Numbered from the stretch's first letter, positions 1 through 9,073 are shown. The stretch: DNA of 64,000 nucleotides from JAIUNP01 sp020161975 (GCA_036745275.1 DAIOGK010000012.1:27058-91057); one strand, 5' to 3'. Numbers and translations are program-made. Notes: generated from the letters alone by a model not told the origin.

Positions 1-2
1 CA

Positions 3-809
3 GGGCAGGGGGTGAACCCCGATGCGCTCTATGCCGTGGATCGCCGCCATTATTACGACTGGCGCGTGGTCGTGGATGGCAATGACGGGCGCGGCATCGA
101 TGTCGGCGTTATCTCGCGCCTGCCGGTGAGTGTGCGCACACATGCGCATCGCACCTTTCAGGAACTCGATGTTTGGAACGAGGACCTGCGCGGCTGGCGT
201 GACAAATCCGGCGGGCGCGATCGCCGCCTTGGCCCGAATGACCGGGTTTTCATGCGCGATTGCCTGGAAATCGACCTCAGGTTCAATGGCCGCCCGCTGA
301 CGCTCTACACGGTGCATTTCAAATCGATGCATCCGAACCGGGATTTTACGCGGTCCTATCGCCGGGCCGAGGCGTTGGCCGTGAAACGCATCATCACGGA
401 ACGGTTCGGCGAGCGGACGGCAGATGCGAACTGGATCATCTGCGGCGACCTCAACGATTACACGGAAATCGATGGAATGCCGGTGGTCGACGACAACGGG
501 CGCGTCGTGCCCAGCGGCGTCGACGTGCTGACCGATAGCGGCTTTGCCGAGAACATCGTGCGGCGTCGGGCGCCGGAGGATCGCTGGACGACCTATCATG
601 GAGCCGAGGATCAATATGCCCAGCTCGATGCCATGTTGCTCTCGCCGGCGCTGGCCCGCGCCAACACGGATGTGGTGCCCGAGATCATCCGCATGGGGCA
701 GCCATGGCGCGCCGTGCGCTATCAGGGGCCGCGCTTCCCGCGCGTCGGCTGGGACCGGCCCAAAGCTTCCGACCATTGCCCGGTCGTCTGCGAACTGGTG
801 ATTCCATGA
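3..809 (+). CDS. Endonuclease/exonuclease/phosphatase family protein (5' end outside window)
   Basis: The frame is open to the first base of the window, so the true start lies upstream; a GTG at 12 is only the first in-window candidate. Family motifs of the EEP (DNase I-like) metal-dependent phosphoesterase fold are visible in order: GIDVGVISR, TVHFKS, GDLND (metal-binding Asp/Asn), QLDAMLLS, and C-terminal SDHCPV (catalytic Asp-His). The N-terminal Asn and Glu metal ligands would be in the missing part. The substrate cannot be told from the sequence; members cleave DNA, phosphoinositides or other phosphodiesters. The stop overlaps the start of the next ABC ATPase gene (ATGA), so it may be co-transcribed with the transporter. 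Confidence 0.85.
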   Translation, partial: GQGVNPDALYAVDRRHYYDWRVVVDGNDGRGIDVGVISRLPVSVRTHAHRTFQELDVWNEDLRGWRDKSGGRDRRLGPNDRVFMRDCLEIDLRFNGRPLTLYTVHFKSMHPNRDFTRSYRRAEALAVKRIITERFGERTADANWIICGDLNDYTEIDGMPVVDDNGRVVPSGVDVLTDSGFAENIVRRRAPEDRWTTYHGAEDQYAQLDAMLLSPALARANTDVVPEIIRMGQPWRAVRYQGPRFPRVGWDRPKASDHCPVVCELVIP

Positions 810-1609
810 CAGAAGCTGCGGCTATCCGGCTCGATAACGTCTCGATTTCCTATCATCTCAACGATGGTGGCCGCTATCATGCGGTTGCGCCTGTTGATGT
901 GACGATTGCGGATGGCGCCTTCGTGTCCATCGTCGGGCCGACGGGGTGCGGAAAATCGACCCTGCTCAATGTTGCGGCGGGGCTGGCGCAGCCGTCCACA
1001 GGCACCGCCTCGATCTATGGCGAAGTGCTCGCCGGCATCAATGGACGTGCGGGCTATCTCTTCCAGCAGGATGCGCTGATGCCCTGGAAGAGTGCGCTTC
1101 AGAATGTGATGATCGGGCTTGAGGTGCAGGGTGTGCAACGCGGCGAGGCAGAGGCGAGATCCCGCGCGATGCTGGCCCGCGTGGGTCTGAAAGCCTTCGG
1201 CGACCGCTATCCGCATCAGCTTTCGGGCGGGCAGAGAAAGCGCGTGGCGTTGGCGCAAGTGCTGGTTCGCGGGCCGAAGATCCTGCTGATGGATGAGCCG
1301 TTTGGTCCGCTTGATGCGCAGACGCGGCTGATCATGGGCGAACTGCTCTCCGGGCTCTGGCAGGCGGACCGGAAGGCCGTGATGTTCGTGACGCATGATC
1401 TTGATGAAGCGATCGGCCTTTCGGACCGGGTGTTGATCATGTCCGCCGGGCCCCAATCCCGGATCATTGGCGACTTCGCCATACCGCTGGAGCGTCCGCG
1501 TGATCTTGGCGAGATCCGCAACGATCCGGTGTTCCATGGTCTGCACAAGGAGATCTGGGACGTGCTGCGCGACGAGGTGCGCAAGACCTACGGGGAGGTG
1601 GAGGCATGA
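806..1609 (+). CDS. NitT/TauT-type ABC transporter ATP-binding protein
   Basis: 267-residue ATPase of a nitrate/sulfonate/taurine-type importer. Walker A is GPTGCGKST, the signature is LSGGQRKRVALAQ, Walker B is ILLMDEPFGPLD, and the switch is VTHDLDEA. The frame is open further upstream, but the ATG at 806 is chosen because it overlaps the preceding stop and gives the usual family length and N-terminus. It forms an operon with the permease (start at 1606, 4-bp overlap) and the binding protein. The NSD-type substrate (sulfonate, nitrate, pyrimidine precursor or other) cannot be assigned from the ATPase. Confidence 0.93.
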   Translation: MTEAAAIRLDNVSISYHLNDGGRYHAVAPVDVTIADGAFVSIVGPTGCGKSTLLNVAAGLAQPSTGTASIYGEVLAGINGRAGYLFQQDALMPWKSALQNVMIGLEVQGVQRGEAEARSRAMLARVGLKAFGDRYPHQLSGGQRKRVALAQVLVRGPKILLMDEPFGPLDAQTRLIMGELLSGLWQADRKAVMFVTHDLDEAIGLSDRVLIMSAGPQSRIIGDFAIPLERPRDLGEIRNDPVFHGLHKEIWDVLRDEVRKTYGEVEA

Positions 1610-2391
1610 ATCGCGCGAAACTTCTGTCCCTGCAAATTTTCGTTGCCGTGGTCGCGATCGGCATCTGGCAGCTTGTCACCACCACAGGCTTGTTCGGCAA
1701 CGTCAAGACCATGCAGTTTTTCTTCTCGACGCCCGTCGATGTATTCTGGCGGACGGTGAAAGTGTTCGTCGAGGGCACGATCTGGCGGCATCTCGGCATC
1801 ACGCTTCTGGAAACGATCCTCGCATTTCTCGTCGGTGCGGGCGCGGGCATCGTCGTCGGCTTCTGGTTTGCGCGAAAACCGCTCGTTGCTGCCGTGTTTG
1901 ATCCTTACGTCAAGATGATCAACGCGTTGCCGCGCGTGGTGCTGGCGCCGATCTTCGCGCTGTGGTTCGGCCTCGGCATCTGGTCCAAGGTGGCGCTCGG
2001 CTTCACGCTGGTGTTCTTTGTGGTGTTCTTCAACGTCTATCAGGGCGTGAAGGAAGTGAACCCGGTCATTCTCGCCAATGCGCGGATGCTGGGCATGAAC
2101 GAGCGGCAGTTGCTGCGCCATGTCTACTGGCCGGCGGCGCTGTCCTGGGTGTTCTCATCCCTGCACACTTCGGTCGGCTTTGCGCTCGTTGGTGCGGTGG
2201 TGGGCGAGTATCTCGGCGCCTCCGCCGGGCTTGGCTATCTCATCCAGCAGGCCGAAGGCGTGTTCGATGTCGCTGGCGTCTTTTCGGGAATGCTCATCCT
2301 TGCCATATTCGTCGTCATCATCGACGGTCTCGTCAGCCTGATTGAGAAGAGGCTGCTAAAATGGCGGCCAAGTGCAGAAATAAAAACCTGA
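1606..2391 (+). CDS. NitT/TauT-type ABC transporter permease
   Basis: 261-residue inner-membrane permease with about six hydrophobic segments. The first is near residues 8-24. The conserved cytoplasmic coupling (EAA-like) loop lies around NARMLGMNERQLLRHVYWPAAL, and is followed by the GEYLGASAGLGYLI segment typical of SsuC/TauC-like permeases. The ATG overlaps the stop of the ATPase gene, and the binding-protein gene follows 12 bp downstream, so the three genes are one transport unit. Confidence 0.93.
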   Translation: MNRAKLLSLQIFVAVVAIGIWQLVTTTGLFGNVKTMQFFFSTPVDVFWRTVKVFVEGTIWRHLGITLLETILAFLVGAGAGIVVGFWFARKPLVAAVFDPYVKMINALPRVVLAPIFALWFGLGIWSKVALGFTLVFFVVFFNVYQGVKEVNPVILANARMLGMNERQLLRHVYWPAALSWVFSSLHTSVGFALVGAVVGEYLGASAGLGYLIQQAEGVFDVAGVFSGMLILAIFVVIIDGLVSLIEKRLLKWRPSAEIKT

Positions 2392-2403
2392 AGGAAAACG
2401 ACC

Positions 2404-3417
2404 ATGACCCTCAACCGCCGCACATTCACGCTGGCTGCTGCCGGCACGCTTGCTGCTCCCCGCCTCGCCTTGGCCCAGACCGCCGAGAAGCCCAAGCTGG
2501 TACTCGGCGTTGGCGGCAAGACGTTGCTCTATTATCTGCCGCTGACGATTGCCGAGCGGAAGGGCTACTTCAAGGATCAGGGGCTTGATGTCGAGATCAC
2601 CGATTTCGGCGGCGGCGCCAAGGCGCTGCAATCGCTGATCGGCGGCTCGGCGGATGTGGTGACGGGCGCTTACGAGCACACGATCCGGATGCAGCACAAG
2701 GGGCAGGATGTGCGTGCGCTGATCGAGCTTGGCCGCTTCCCGGCCATCGTGGTCGTGGTGCGCAAGGATCTTGCCGGCAAGGTGAAGTCCGCTGCCGATC
2801 TCAAGGGCCTCAAGATCGGCGTCACGGCGCCGGGGTCCTCCACCAATCTTCTGGTGCAATATGCGATGGTGAAGGCCGGGCTTCAGCCGACGGATGCGGC
2901 CTTCATCGGTGTTGGCGCCGGGGCTTCGGCGGTGGCTGCGATGAAGAAGGGCGATATCGATGCGATGTCGAACCTCGATCCGGTGATTTCCAAGCTGGAA
3001 GCGGATGGCGATGCGGTGGCGATCATCGACACGCGCACGGAGGCCGGCACCAAGGCATTGTTCGGCGGCACCAATCCGGCGGCGTGCCTTTATGCCAAGG
3101 GCGAATTCATCGAGAAGAACCCCGTGACCTGCCAGAAGCTCGTCAACGCTTTCAAGAAATCGCTGGACTTTATCGCAAAATCGACGCCGGACGAGATCGC
3201 CGCCACGGTGCCCGAGGAATACTACCTCGGCGATAAGGCGGTTTACATCAAGTCGCTGGCGGCGGTGCGTGATGCCTACTCGCGCACCGGGGTGATCAGC
3301 GACGAGGGCCACGCCTCGATCATGGATATGCTGGTGAAACTGGACAAGGACATGGCCGGCGCGAAAATTCCGAAATCGAAGACCTTTGACGGGGCGTTCA
3401 TCGCCAAGGCGGGTTGA
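2404..3417 (+). CDS. ABC transporter substrate-binding protein (NMT1/THI5-like, SsuA/TauA family)
   Basis: 337 residues. The N-terminus has an RR motif (LNRRTFTLAAAG) and an Ala-X-Ala-type cleavage site before QTAEKP, so export by Tat or Sec to the periplasm is likely. The mature part has the NMT1/SsuA-like layout: KLVLGVGGKTLLYYLPLTIAE at the first strand, FKDQGLDVEITDFGGGAKALQSLIGGSADV, and the GLKIGVTAPGSSTN phosphate/sulfonate-type loop. A Shine-Dalgarno GGAAAACG-like stretch precedes the ATG. Specificity is unknown. Confidence 0.9.
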   Translation: MTLNRRTFTLAAAGTLAAPRLALAQTAEKPKLVLGVGGKTLLYYLPLTIAERKGYFKDQGLDVEITDFGGGAKALQSLIGGSADVVTGAYEHTIRMQHKGQDVRALIELGRFPAIVVVVRKDLAGKVKSAADLKGLKIGVTAPGSSTNLLVQYAMVKAGLQPTDAAFIGVGAGASAVAAMKKGDIDAMSNLDPVISKLEADGDAVAIIDTRTEAGTKALFGGTNPAACLYAKGEFIEKNPVTCQKLVNAFKKSLDFIAKSTPDEIAATVPEEYYLGDKAVYIKSLAAVRDAYSRTGVISDEGHASIMDMLVKLDKDMAGAKIPKSKTFDGAFIAKAG

Positions 3418-3508
3418 TTCGGTGAGGCTGCGTGCCCCGTTTTGCCCGGCTCCGTGGCGGGCATGGCGGGGCCTGGTCTCGGCCTCGTCGCCTGGCCAGG
3501 TTGCCGCA

Positions 3509-3545
3509 CAAAAAAAGAGCGGCCGGAGGGGGGGGATCCGGCCGC
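3509..3545 (-). terminator. Rho-independent terminator for the ComEA-like gene
   Basis: GCGGCCGGA (3519-3527) pairs with TCCGGCCGC (3537-3545). On the minus strand the hairpin is followed by CTC and a run of seven to eight T (A-run 3509-3516 on the plus strand). It sits about 110 bp past the stop of the minus-strand HhH gene. The surrounding 3418-3657 stretch holds no other gene. Confidence 0.75.
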
Positions 3546-3657
3546 TTGCCCGCGGTTAACGTGTTCGATGCGTAACCCCGGGGGGAGGGGGGAGGTCAGT
3601 TCCTGGGAGGAGAACTACAGGTATAACGCCGAAGTCCCCTCCCGGTTCCCTGACAAA

Positions 3658-4041
3658 TTAACGAAAACGCACTTTGTCCTTGATCGCGGCAATCGCGTTG
3701 GAAGGAAGGTCGGCGCGCTTCTCAAGGTCGGCGATATCCTTGTAGGCGCCGCCCTTGGCCGCAACGCGGTTCTCGATGATCGCCTTGGCGCGGGCCGGAC
3801 CGATCTGCGGCAGCTTGTCGAGTTCGTCGGCGCCCGCGGTGTTCACGTTCACCAGGGCGCCCTGCTTGGCAGCCGGCTGGGCTGCTGCGGGGGCCGGGGT
3901 CGCCTTGGCGGGCGCAGCCGGCTGGGCGGTGCCAAAGGTCGGCTGGGCCGGGCGGGCCGGCTGCTGGGTCTGCGCCTGCGCGAAGGCCGCGCCGGTCGAC
4001 AGGACGACCGCAAGAGCGGCAACAGTGGTCTTGAAGCTCAT
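3658..4041 (-). CDS. ComEA-like helix-hairpin-helix DNA-binding protein, exported
   Basis: 127 residues with the start at MSFKTTVAAL, which has GGGGAG seven bases upstream; the longer frame upstream lacks such a site. There is a clear signal peptide (TTVAALAVVLSTGAAFAQA), a Pro/Ala/Gln-rich linker (about residues 25-65), and a C-terminal helix-hairpin-helix domain starting VNVNTAGADELDKLPQIG and containing GPARAKAIIENR. ComEA-type HhH proteins bind DNA in the periplasm during natural uptake. No other competence gene is seen here, so the role in transformation is inference. Confidence 0.85.
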   Translation of the reverse strand: MSFKTTVAALAVVLSTGAAFAQAQTQQPARPAQPTFGTAQPAAPAKATPAPAAAQPAAKQGALVNVNTAGADELDKLPQIGPARAKAIIENRVAAKGGAYKDIADLEKRADLPSNAIAAIKDKVRFR

Positions 4042-4267
4042 GGAACACTCCCCTTTGAGTGCAGGCCCTGAAGTTGCAGCGCACGCCGGGCCTTGCGTGC
4101 GCCGTGTCGGCGAAGATTTCCCCTGAGTCTGGTGCGATGCCCCGAACCCGGCCGACACTGTTGCAAGTATCGCACCGCTTGTGAACTCTCCGCGAATGCT
4201 CTGTTTGGCGCGCATTCATGTTGCGCACAGCTTTCCGCCGGCCCAAAACGGATGCGGGAGGTCATTC

Positions 4268-5185
4268 ATGAAACGCCGATTCCATACGCTTGATGTTTTT
4301 ACCGAAACCCGGTTGCAGGGAAATCCGCTGGCGGTGGTTCTGGACAGCGCGGGGCTTGGCGATGCCGAGATGCAGGCAATTGCACGCGAGTTCAATCTGG
4401 CTGAAACCGTGTTTGTTTTTCCCTCGCGCAATCCGGTCAATTCCGCCGCCGTGCGCATTTTCACGCCGACGGGCGAACTTTCATTCGCGGGGCACCCGAC
4501 GGTGGGCACTGCTGTGCTGCTGGCCCATCTCGAAGCGTCGGATCACATGCGGGGTCCGGGGGGAGTCCGTATCGTTCTGGAAGAGAAGATCGGCGATGTG
4601 GCGGTCGATGTCAGCGCCCGTCCGGGCCGGGCGGCGCGGGGCGAATTTTCGCTTCCAGTGTTGCCAGAGCCGATCGACTGGTCACCGGACGTGCCGATGG
4701 TGGCGCGGGCGCTGGGGCTTGATCCGCTCGATCTTGGCTTTGGGGCCCACAGTCTTTCCGCCTGGTCAGCGGGGGTGCCGTTCATGTTCGTGCCGGTGCG
4801 CGGACTGGATGTGCTGGGTGTTGCCCGAATTGCCGATGCCGCAGCCTGGAAACAGGCCCTTACGCTCAACGGGCGTGGTGCGGCTTATCTTTATACCCGT
4901 GAAACGACGCGGGAGGATACCCATGTCCGGGCCCGCCGCCTGTCCCATGGAACCGGCGTGACCGAAGACCCGGCGACGGGGTCGGCGGTCGCGGCCTTTG
5001 CCGGACTGGCGGTGGCGTTTGAACGGCCGGAGCCAGGGTTGCACCAGCTTGTCATCGAGCAGGGGATTGAAATGGGCCGGCCCTCCGAAATCGTGCTCGA
5101 TCTTGATGTTGCGCCCGGTGGCGCGCTTGTTGGCGCACGGATTGGCGGCGCTGCCGTTCTTGTCAGTGAAGGGATGCTGCTGTGA
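4268..5185 (+). CDS. PhzF-family isomerase/epimerase-like protein
   Basis: 305 residues. The ATG at 4268 is preceded by GGGAGG at good spacing; the reading frame extends upstream but without a ribosome site. Hallmarks of the PhzF/DAP-epimerase fold are F..TRLQGNPLAVV, an ETVFVF segment with the catalytic Glu region, TGELSFAGHPTVGTA, and VTEDPATGSA. PhzF proteins isomerise trans-2,3-dihydro-3-hydroxyanthranilate, but most members have unknown substrates, and no phenazine genes are nearby. The next gene starts two bases after the stop. Confidence 0.9.
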   Translation: MKRRFHTLDVFTETRLQGNPLAVVLDSAGLGDAEMQAIAREFNLAETVFVFPSRNPVNSAAVRIFTPTGELSFAGHPTVGTAVLLAHLEASDHMRGPGGVRIVLEEKIGDVAVDVSARPGRAARGEFSLPVLPEPIDWSPDVPMVARALGLDPLDLGFGAHSLSAWSAGVPFMFVPVRGLDVLGVARIADAAAWKQALTLNGRGAAYLYTRETTREDTHVRARRLSHGTGVTEDPATGSAVAAFAGLAVAFERPEPGLHQLVIEQGIEMGRPSEIVLDLDVAPGGALVGARIGGAAVLVSEGMLL

Positions 5186-5187
5186 CC

Positions 5188-5886
5188 ATGCGTTTTCATG
5201 AGGTCGAGACGATCGATGCCAGCATCGAGCCGTTCGATTGGGAGTTGCCACGGCGGTTTGCGGCTGAAATCGAGGCCTACTGGCAGAAGGTGGCCGAGGG
5301 CAAACCGCATTATTTCAACGGGACTGTGCTTGTGCAGCATTATGGGCGGGTTGAAGGCACCACGTTCCGGGCGGGCTATGCGCCGGTTGAGTACAAGCAG
5401 TTCCTTGCGTTTCTCAAGCTGGAACTGCCATCTCCGGGGGTGCGGAACGGCTTCGGCATGGCGGCCTTGCGGGCACGGGATGGCGCGTTCCTGCTGGGGC
5501 AGATGGGGCCCAATACCGCCAATGCCGGGATGATCTACTTTGCCGCCGGCACGCCCGACCTCAACGACGTGAAGGATGGAAAGGTCGATATTGCCGGCAG
5601 CGTCATTCGCGAAATGTGCGAGGAGACCGGCCTGACGCCCGGGGATGTGACCATCGGACAGGGCTGGACCTCCATTCTTCTGGAACGGCGCGTTGCCTTC
5701 ATGCGACCGGTTTCCATCGATCTGCCGGCGACCGAGGCCCGTAAACTGATGCTGGCACGGATGTCCGCTGGCGGCGATGATGAACTCAGCGACATCGTGA
5801 TCATCCGCCCCGGCGATCCGCTTGATGATGCGCGGATGCCGTCATTCATGCAGGCCTATCTTGCGAGGGAGTTTGCGTTGGCATAA
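5188..5886 (+). CDS. NUDIX hydrolase domain protein
   Basis: About 232 residues; ATG at 5188 chosen (GTG at 5182 is an in-frame alternative). A Nudix box core REMCEETGL is present, but the upstream Glu of the GX5E part appears to be Val, so the box is degenerate. The length and the AGYAPVEYKQF...GFGMAAL segment fit larger Nudix proteins that act on nucleoside-diphosphate derivatives. It is tightly coupled to the PhzF-like gene (2-bp spacing) and to the esterase downstream (TAATG overlap), so all three are probably co-expressed. Confidence 0.8.
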   Translation: MRFHEVETIDASIEPFDWELPRRFAAEIEAYWQKVAEGKPHYFNGTVLVQHYGRVEGTTFRAGYAPVEYKQFLAFLKLELPSPGVRNGFGMAALRARDGAFLLGQMGPNTANAGMIYFAAGTPDLNDVKDGKVDIAGSVIREMCEETGLTPGDVTIGQGWTSILLERRVAFMRPVSIDLPATEARKLMLARMSAGGDDELSDIVIIRPGDPLDDARMPSFMQAYLAREFALA

Positions 5887-6869
5887 TGTACGCCCAGGCA
5901 AGGGTATCTGCTTGTAGGCGTTTTGTTGTGTTAAACCGGCGTAGTGTTTTGTTGGGGGCGATCGGCGCGGGCATGGGCGGCTGCGGGCCGCTGGATGTGC
6001 TCAGCTCGCTGGTGAGCGTGGAAAAAGGCGGCGTCCTTTTCGCGGATAATCTGGCCTACGGTGCCGATCCTGCGCAGACGATGGATGTCTTTAGGCCTGA
6101 ACGCCCCGGCACGGCCCCCATCCTGATCCATGTGCATGGCGGGCGCTGGGACAGCGGGCGGGCAAAAGAAAGCAGTTTTGTTGGTCGCGCGTTCGCTGCG
6201 CGCGGTTTTGTGACGGTTCTGCCCAATTATCGCAAGCTGCCGACGCACCGCTATCCGGTCTTTCTGGAAGATATTGCCGAAGTGATCCATAGCGTGCGGA
6301 AACGAGCCGCTGATTGGGGCGGCAATCCGCAGCAGATTTTTTTGTCGGGCCATTCTGCCGGCGCGCACACCGTGGCGATGCTTGCGCTGGAGGAGCGCTG
6401 GCTCTCGCAGGTGGGGTTGTCGCGCTCTGTTCTTGGCGGTGTTGCGACCCTCGCCGGGGCGTTCGACGTTTTTCCGTTCCGAAATGCCACTGTGCGCGCC
6501 GCATTCGGGCAGATGCCGGATCCCGCCCGGGCCGTGCCAAGGATCGTGGCGGAGCGGGGCGGGCCGCCGCTCTACATCATGCACGGGACTTCAGACGCCA
6601 TTGTGCCAGTCAGCGACGCTATGCGGTTGTTTGAATCGCTCCGCGCGTTGGGTATTGAGGCGACGTTCGTGCCCTATCCGTCTGTTGGACATATGGGCAT
6701 CCTGCTGGCGCTCACCCGCACCTTCCGCAATGAACTTGCGGTGATGCATAACATGATCGCCTTTTTTGAGCGGAACGGCGCAACCCCGCTCTATCCCTCT
6801 TCCGGTGATGAGAAGAAGCCGGCGCCGTCCGTCAACGTCGCCGCTGGTGAACCTCAGCCCGGCGGGTAG
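5886..6869 (+). CDS. Alpha/beta hydrolase (carboxylesterase), probable lipoprotein
   Basis: 327 residues. The N-terminus LNRRSVLLGAIGAGMGGCG has a twin-arginine and a lipobox-like GGC, which suggests membrane anchoring in the periplasm. Esterase features in order: HVHGGRWDSG (oxyanion hole HGG), GHSAGAHT (nucleophile Ser), a Asp in GTSDAIVPV, and His in SVGHMG. It resembles the BD-FAE/kynurenine-formamidase-like esterases. The start overlaps the Nudix stop; a GTG about 14 codons further in is an alternative. The 3' end overlaps the convergent lipoprotein gene by 16 bp. Confidence 0.85.
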   Translation: MYAQARVSACRRFVVLNRRSVLLGAIGAGMGGCGPLDVLSSLVSVEKGGVLFADNLAYGADPAQTMDVFRPERPGTAPILIHVHGGRWDSGRAKESSFVGRAFAARGFVTVLPNYRKLPTHRYPVFLEDIAEVIHSVRKRAADWGGNPQQIFLSGHSAGAHTVAMLALEERWLSQVGLSRSVLGGVATLAGAFDVFPFRNATVRAAFGQMPDPARAVPRIVAERGGPPLYIMHGTSDAIVPVSDAMRLFESLRALGIEATFVPYPSVGHMGILLALTRTFRNELAVMHNMIAFFERNGATPLYPSSGDEKKPAPSVNVAAGEPQPGG

Positions 6870-7183
6870 CCGTGACGCGAGCGGCTGGCGGCGATGGCCG
6901 AACGGGCGCCGCCGTCGTTTCCGGCCGCGCACAGCGCGGCGGCGGCATCGATTTCCTTGTTCACCTGCTCGAACACGGGTTTTGTCGTGTGTCCGGTGTT
7001 GAGATCATACTCCATCTGGGCGCGGAACTTGTTGACGGCACCAGTGCAGCCGGCGCCATCGGGCAGTTTGAAGCCTGCCGGGCCAATCCTTGAAACGGGC
7101 TTGTCTTCCGGCGGGGCGGCAGGGGCTGTCTGGTTGCAGGCGGCGAGACCGAGGAGGAGCAGGCAGGCGAGCGGCTTCTTCAT
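6854..7183 (-). CDS. Small lipoprotein of unknown function
   Basis: 109 residues with a type II signal peptide (MKKPLACLLLLGLAAC, lipobox LAAC). The mature part begins with a Pro/Ala linker and contains two further Cys (GAGCTG, AALCAAG), which may form a disulfide. It is convergent with the esterase gene. No domain recognised. Confidence 0.75.
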   Translation of the reverse strand: MKKPLACLLLLGLAACNQTAPAAPPEDKPVSRIGPAGFKLPDGAGCTGAVNKFRAQMEYDLNTGHTTKPVFEQVNKEIDAAAALCAAGNDGGARSAIAASRSRHGYPPG

Positions 7184-7305
7184 GACGTATCCATGAGCGA
7201 GATTTCCGGGCGATGGTCGTGGATTCGACCGGCGCGGTCAATCCTTGCCAGTCCGGGCTTGCATTGGTGGCGACAGAGGCCCAGTTACGTAGGCAGGAGA
7301 TCAAC

Positions 7306-7950
7306 ATGTTGAAAATTCACGGCACCTACCGTTCGCGGGCCTTTCGTAACATCTGGCTGGCGAAGGAACTCGGCGTTCCTTACGAGATCGTGCCGGTCAT
7401 CCAGGCCTACCGGCTGGCGGCCCGTGCGCCGGATATTCCAACCATGAACACCCGCTCGCCTGAGTTTCAGCGCCTCAACCCGGCGGGGCAGATCCCGGTT
7501 ATCGACGACGGTGGGTTGATCCTGTCGGAATCTCTGGCGATCAATCTATATCTTGCCCGCAAGCATGGCGGGCCGCTCGCCGGGGAAACGCTGGCGGAGG
7601 AGGCGCAAATTTTGCGCTGGAGCTTCTGGGCGGCAACGGAAATCGAGGCGGCGGCGCTCGCTGTGCTGATCCAGTCCGAAGCGGACGAGGACGCCGGGCC
7701 CGCGCTCAATGCAGAGGCGACGCTGCGCGATAAATTCCCGGTGCTCAATCAGGCGCTGTCCGGCAGCGGCTGGCTGGTGGGGGGGCGCTTCACCGTGGCT
7801 GATCTCAATGTTGCGGAGATCGTTCGCTATGCCGTGCCGGCTCTGGGGTTGTTCAACGACAATCCTGCGGTGAAGGCCTGGCTTGCAGCCTGTCAGGCGC
7901 GCCCGGCCTTTCAGGAACTCTGGGCCAAACGCGCGCAGGAACCGACCTGA
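7306..7950 (+). CDS. Glutathione S-transferase family protein
   Basis: 214 residues. The ATG at 7306 has AGGAGA five bases upstream, so it is preferred over the earlier GTG. The N-terminal thioredoxin-like half has IHGTYRSRAFRNIWLAKELG and the glutathione gamma-Glu site GQIPVIDDGGLILSESLAI. The C-terminal helical half has GRFTVADLNVAEIVRY, the conserved Asp N-cap motif. The cytosolic substrate is unknown. Confidence 0.9.
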   Translation: MLKIHGTYRSRAFRNIWLAKELGVPYEIVPVIQAYRLAARAPDIPTMNTRSPEFQRLNPAGQIPVIDDGGLILSESLAINLYLARKHGGPLAGETLAEEAQILRWSFWAATEIEAAALAVLIQSEADEDAGPALNAEATLRDKFPVLNQALSGSGWLVGGRFTVADLNVAEIVRYAVPALGLFNDNPAVKAWLAACQARPAFQELWAKRAQEPT

Positions 7951-7966
7951 CCCCGCGCCTTTCATG

Positions 7967-8788
7967 TCAGATGCTGGCTACCGCGATGATGCCACGGATG
8001 GTGATCAACAGGCCGGCAACCAGGACAAGCGAGCCGGAGATGAGTGGCAAACGCGGACCCCAGGTGGCCATCCAGCCGCCGGACTTGCCTTTCATGAGCT
8101 GACTGCTGCCCCAGGCGGCAAGCAGGCCGATTGAAACGAGTGTGGCAGCCAGGCCAAGCGAAAAGGCCGCAACCATGGCGATGCCGAGCGAAAACTTCTT
8201 GATCTGAAGGCAGATCAGCAGCACCGCGACGGCAGCCGGGCAGGGCAGGAGGCCCCCGGTGAAGCCGAACCAGGCGATTTCCCAGCCGGAAACGGCCCCG
8301 CGGCCGGCGAACTTCTGCTCGATCTCGCGGGCGTGGGCGGCGGCGTGGGCATCCTCATCCTCGTCCGCAGCCCCGTCGTGGGCGTGGCTATGGTCCTCGC
8401 CCTCGCCGTGGTGGTGATGACCATGATCGTGATGATGGTGCCCCACCTTACCCCGATGCATGCGGAGCAACTGCGCAGACAGACCGACGATCATCAGGCC
8501 GGTGATCAGGATCAGCCAGGGTTCAGCATGATCGAGAATCAGCATGTCGCCCAGCCACAGACCAAGCGCCGCCAGCGACCAGACCACGATGGAATGGCCG
8601 ATTGCGGCGGCAACGCCCAGCAGGATCGCCTGTTTTGCAGTGCCGCGAATGGCAATGATGAAGGCGGCCATCAGCGATTTGGAATGGCCGGGCTCCAGCG
8701 CGTGCAGGGCGCCCAGTACAACGGCCAACGGCAGATAGAGCCACGGATTGGTTACGCCCTCTCGGACGAGGGTGACGATATCGGGCAT
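7967..8788 (-). CDS. Nickel/cobalt exporter, RcnA/NicO family
   Basis: 273 residues with six predicted membrane segments. The first carries LGALHALEPGHSKSL, the metal-path signature of the NicO family, and a later one carries GGLLPCPAAVAVLL. Between them is a His/Asp/Glu-rich cytoplasmic loop (GHHHHDHGHHHH and more His, residues about 115-150), as in RcnA. The product should pump Ni2+ or Co2+ out of the cytoplasm. It is transcribed downstream of the CsoR/RcnR-type repressor gene with a 27-bp gap, so the two are probably one regulated unit. Confidence 0.88.
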   Translation of the reverse strand: MPDIVTLVREGVTNPWLYLPLAVVLGALHALEPGHSKSLMAAFIIAIRGTAKQAILLGVAAAIGHSIVVWSLAALGLWLGDMLILDHAEPWLILITGLMIVGLSAQLLRMHRGKVGHHHHDHGHHHHGEGEDHSHAHDGAADEDEDAHAAAHAREIEQKFAGRGAVSGWEIAWFGFTGGLLPCPAAVAVLLICLQIKKFSLGIAMVAAFSLGLAATLVSIGLLAAWGSSQLMKGKSGGWMATWGPRLPLISGSLVLVAGLLITIRGIIAVASI

Positions 8789-8815
8789 CTGAACCTCGTT
8801 CTCAGCGATCAGTTC

Positions 8816-9073
8816 TCACAGGTATTTGGCGAGTTGTTTCAGTTCGGCGATCGTGGCGCGGGCGTTCTCATCCGAACCATCGAGGCAATGCTCGATGTGA
8901 TCCTGAATCAGTTCCTTCTTCGCCTTGGCGATCGCGGCCTCGACCGCATGAAGCTGCTGGGCGAGGTCAAGGCAGGGCTTGCCGGCCTCGATCATGCCGA
9001 TCACCGAGCGGAGATGACCTTCCGCTCGTTTGAGGCGCGGGACGACATGTGCGTGGGATAGATGTCTGCTCAT
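8816..9073 (-). CDS. CsoR/RcnR-family metal-sensing repressor
   Basis: 85 residues, all-helical family. Candidate ligands are Cys34 (KPCLDL), His59 and Cys63 (QDHIEHC), spaced C-25-H-4-C as in CsoR, with extra N-terminal His4, His7 and His9. RcnR from enteric bacteria has His at the last position, so this set looks closer to CsoR or to the H-C-H-C nickel sensor InrS. The neighbouring exporter argues for Ni/Co rather than Cu. The ribosome site AGGA lies inside the operator palindrome, so binding should block both transcription and translation initiation. Confidence 0.88.
   Translation of the reverse strand: MSRHLSHAHVVPRLKRAEGHLRSVIGMIEAGKPCLDLAQQLHAVEAAIAKAKKELIQDHIEHCLDGSDENARATIAELKQLAKYL

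Noticed and set aside
704..805. N-terminal extension of the ABC ATPase upstream of 806
   Set aside because: Overlaps the EEP gene and lacks family similarity; ATG at 806 with ATGA overlap gives the normal start.
4268..6869. Phenazine biosynthesis cluster from the PhzF-like gene
   Set aside because: No other phz gene; PhzF-fold proteins are common and mostly uncharacterised.
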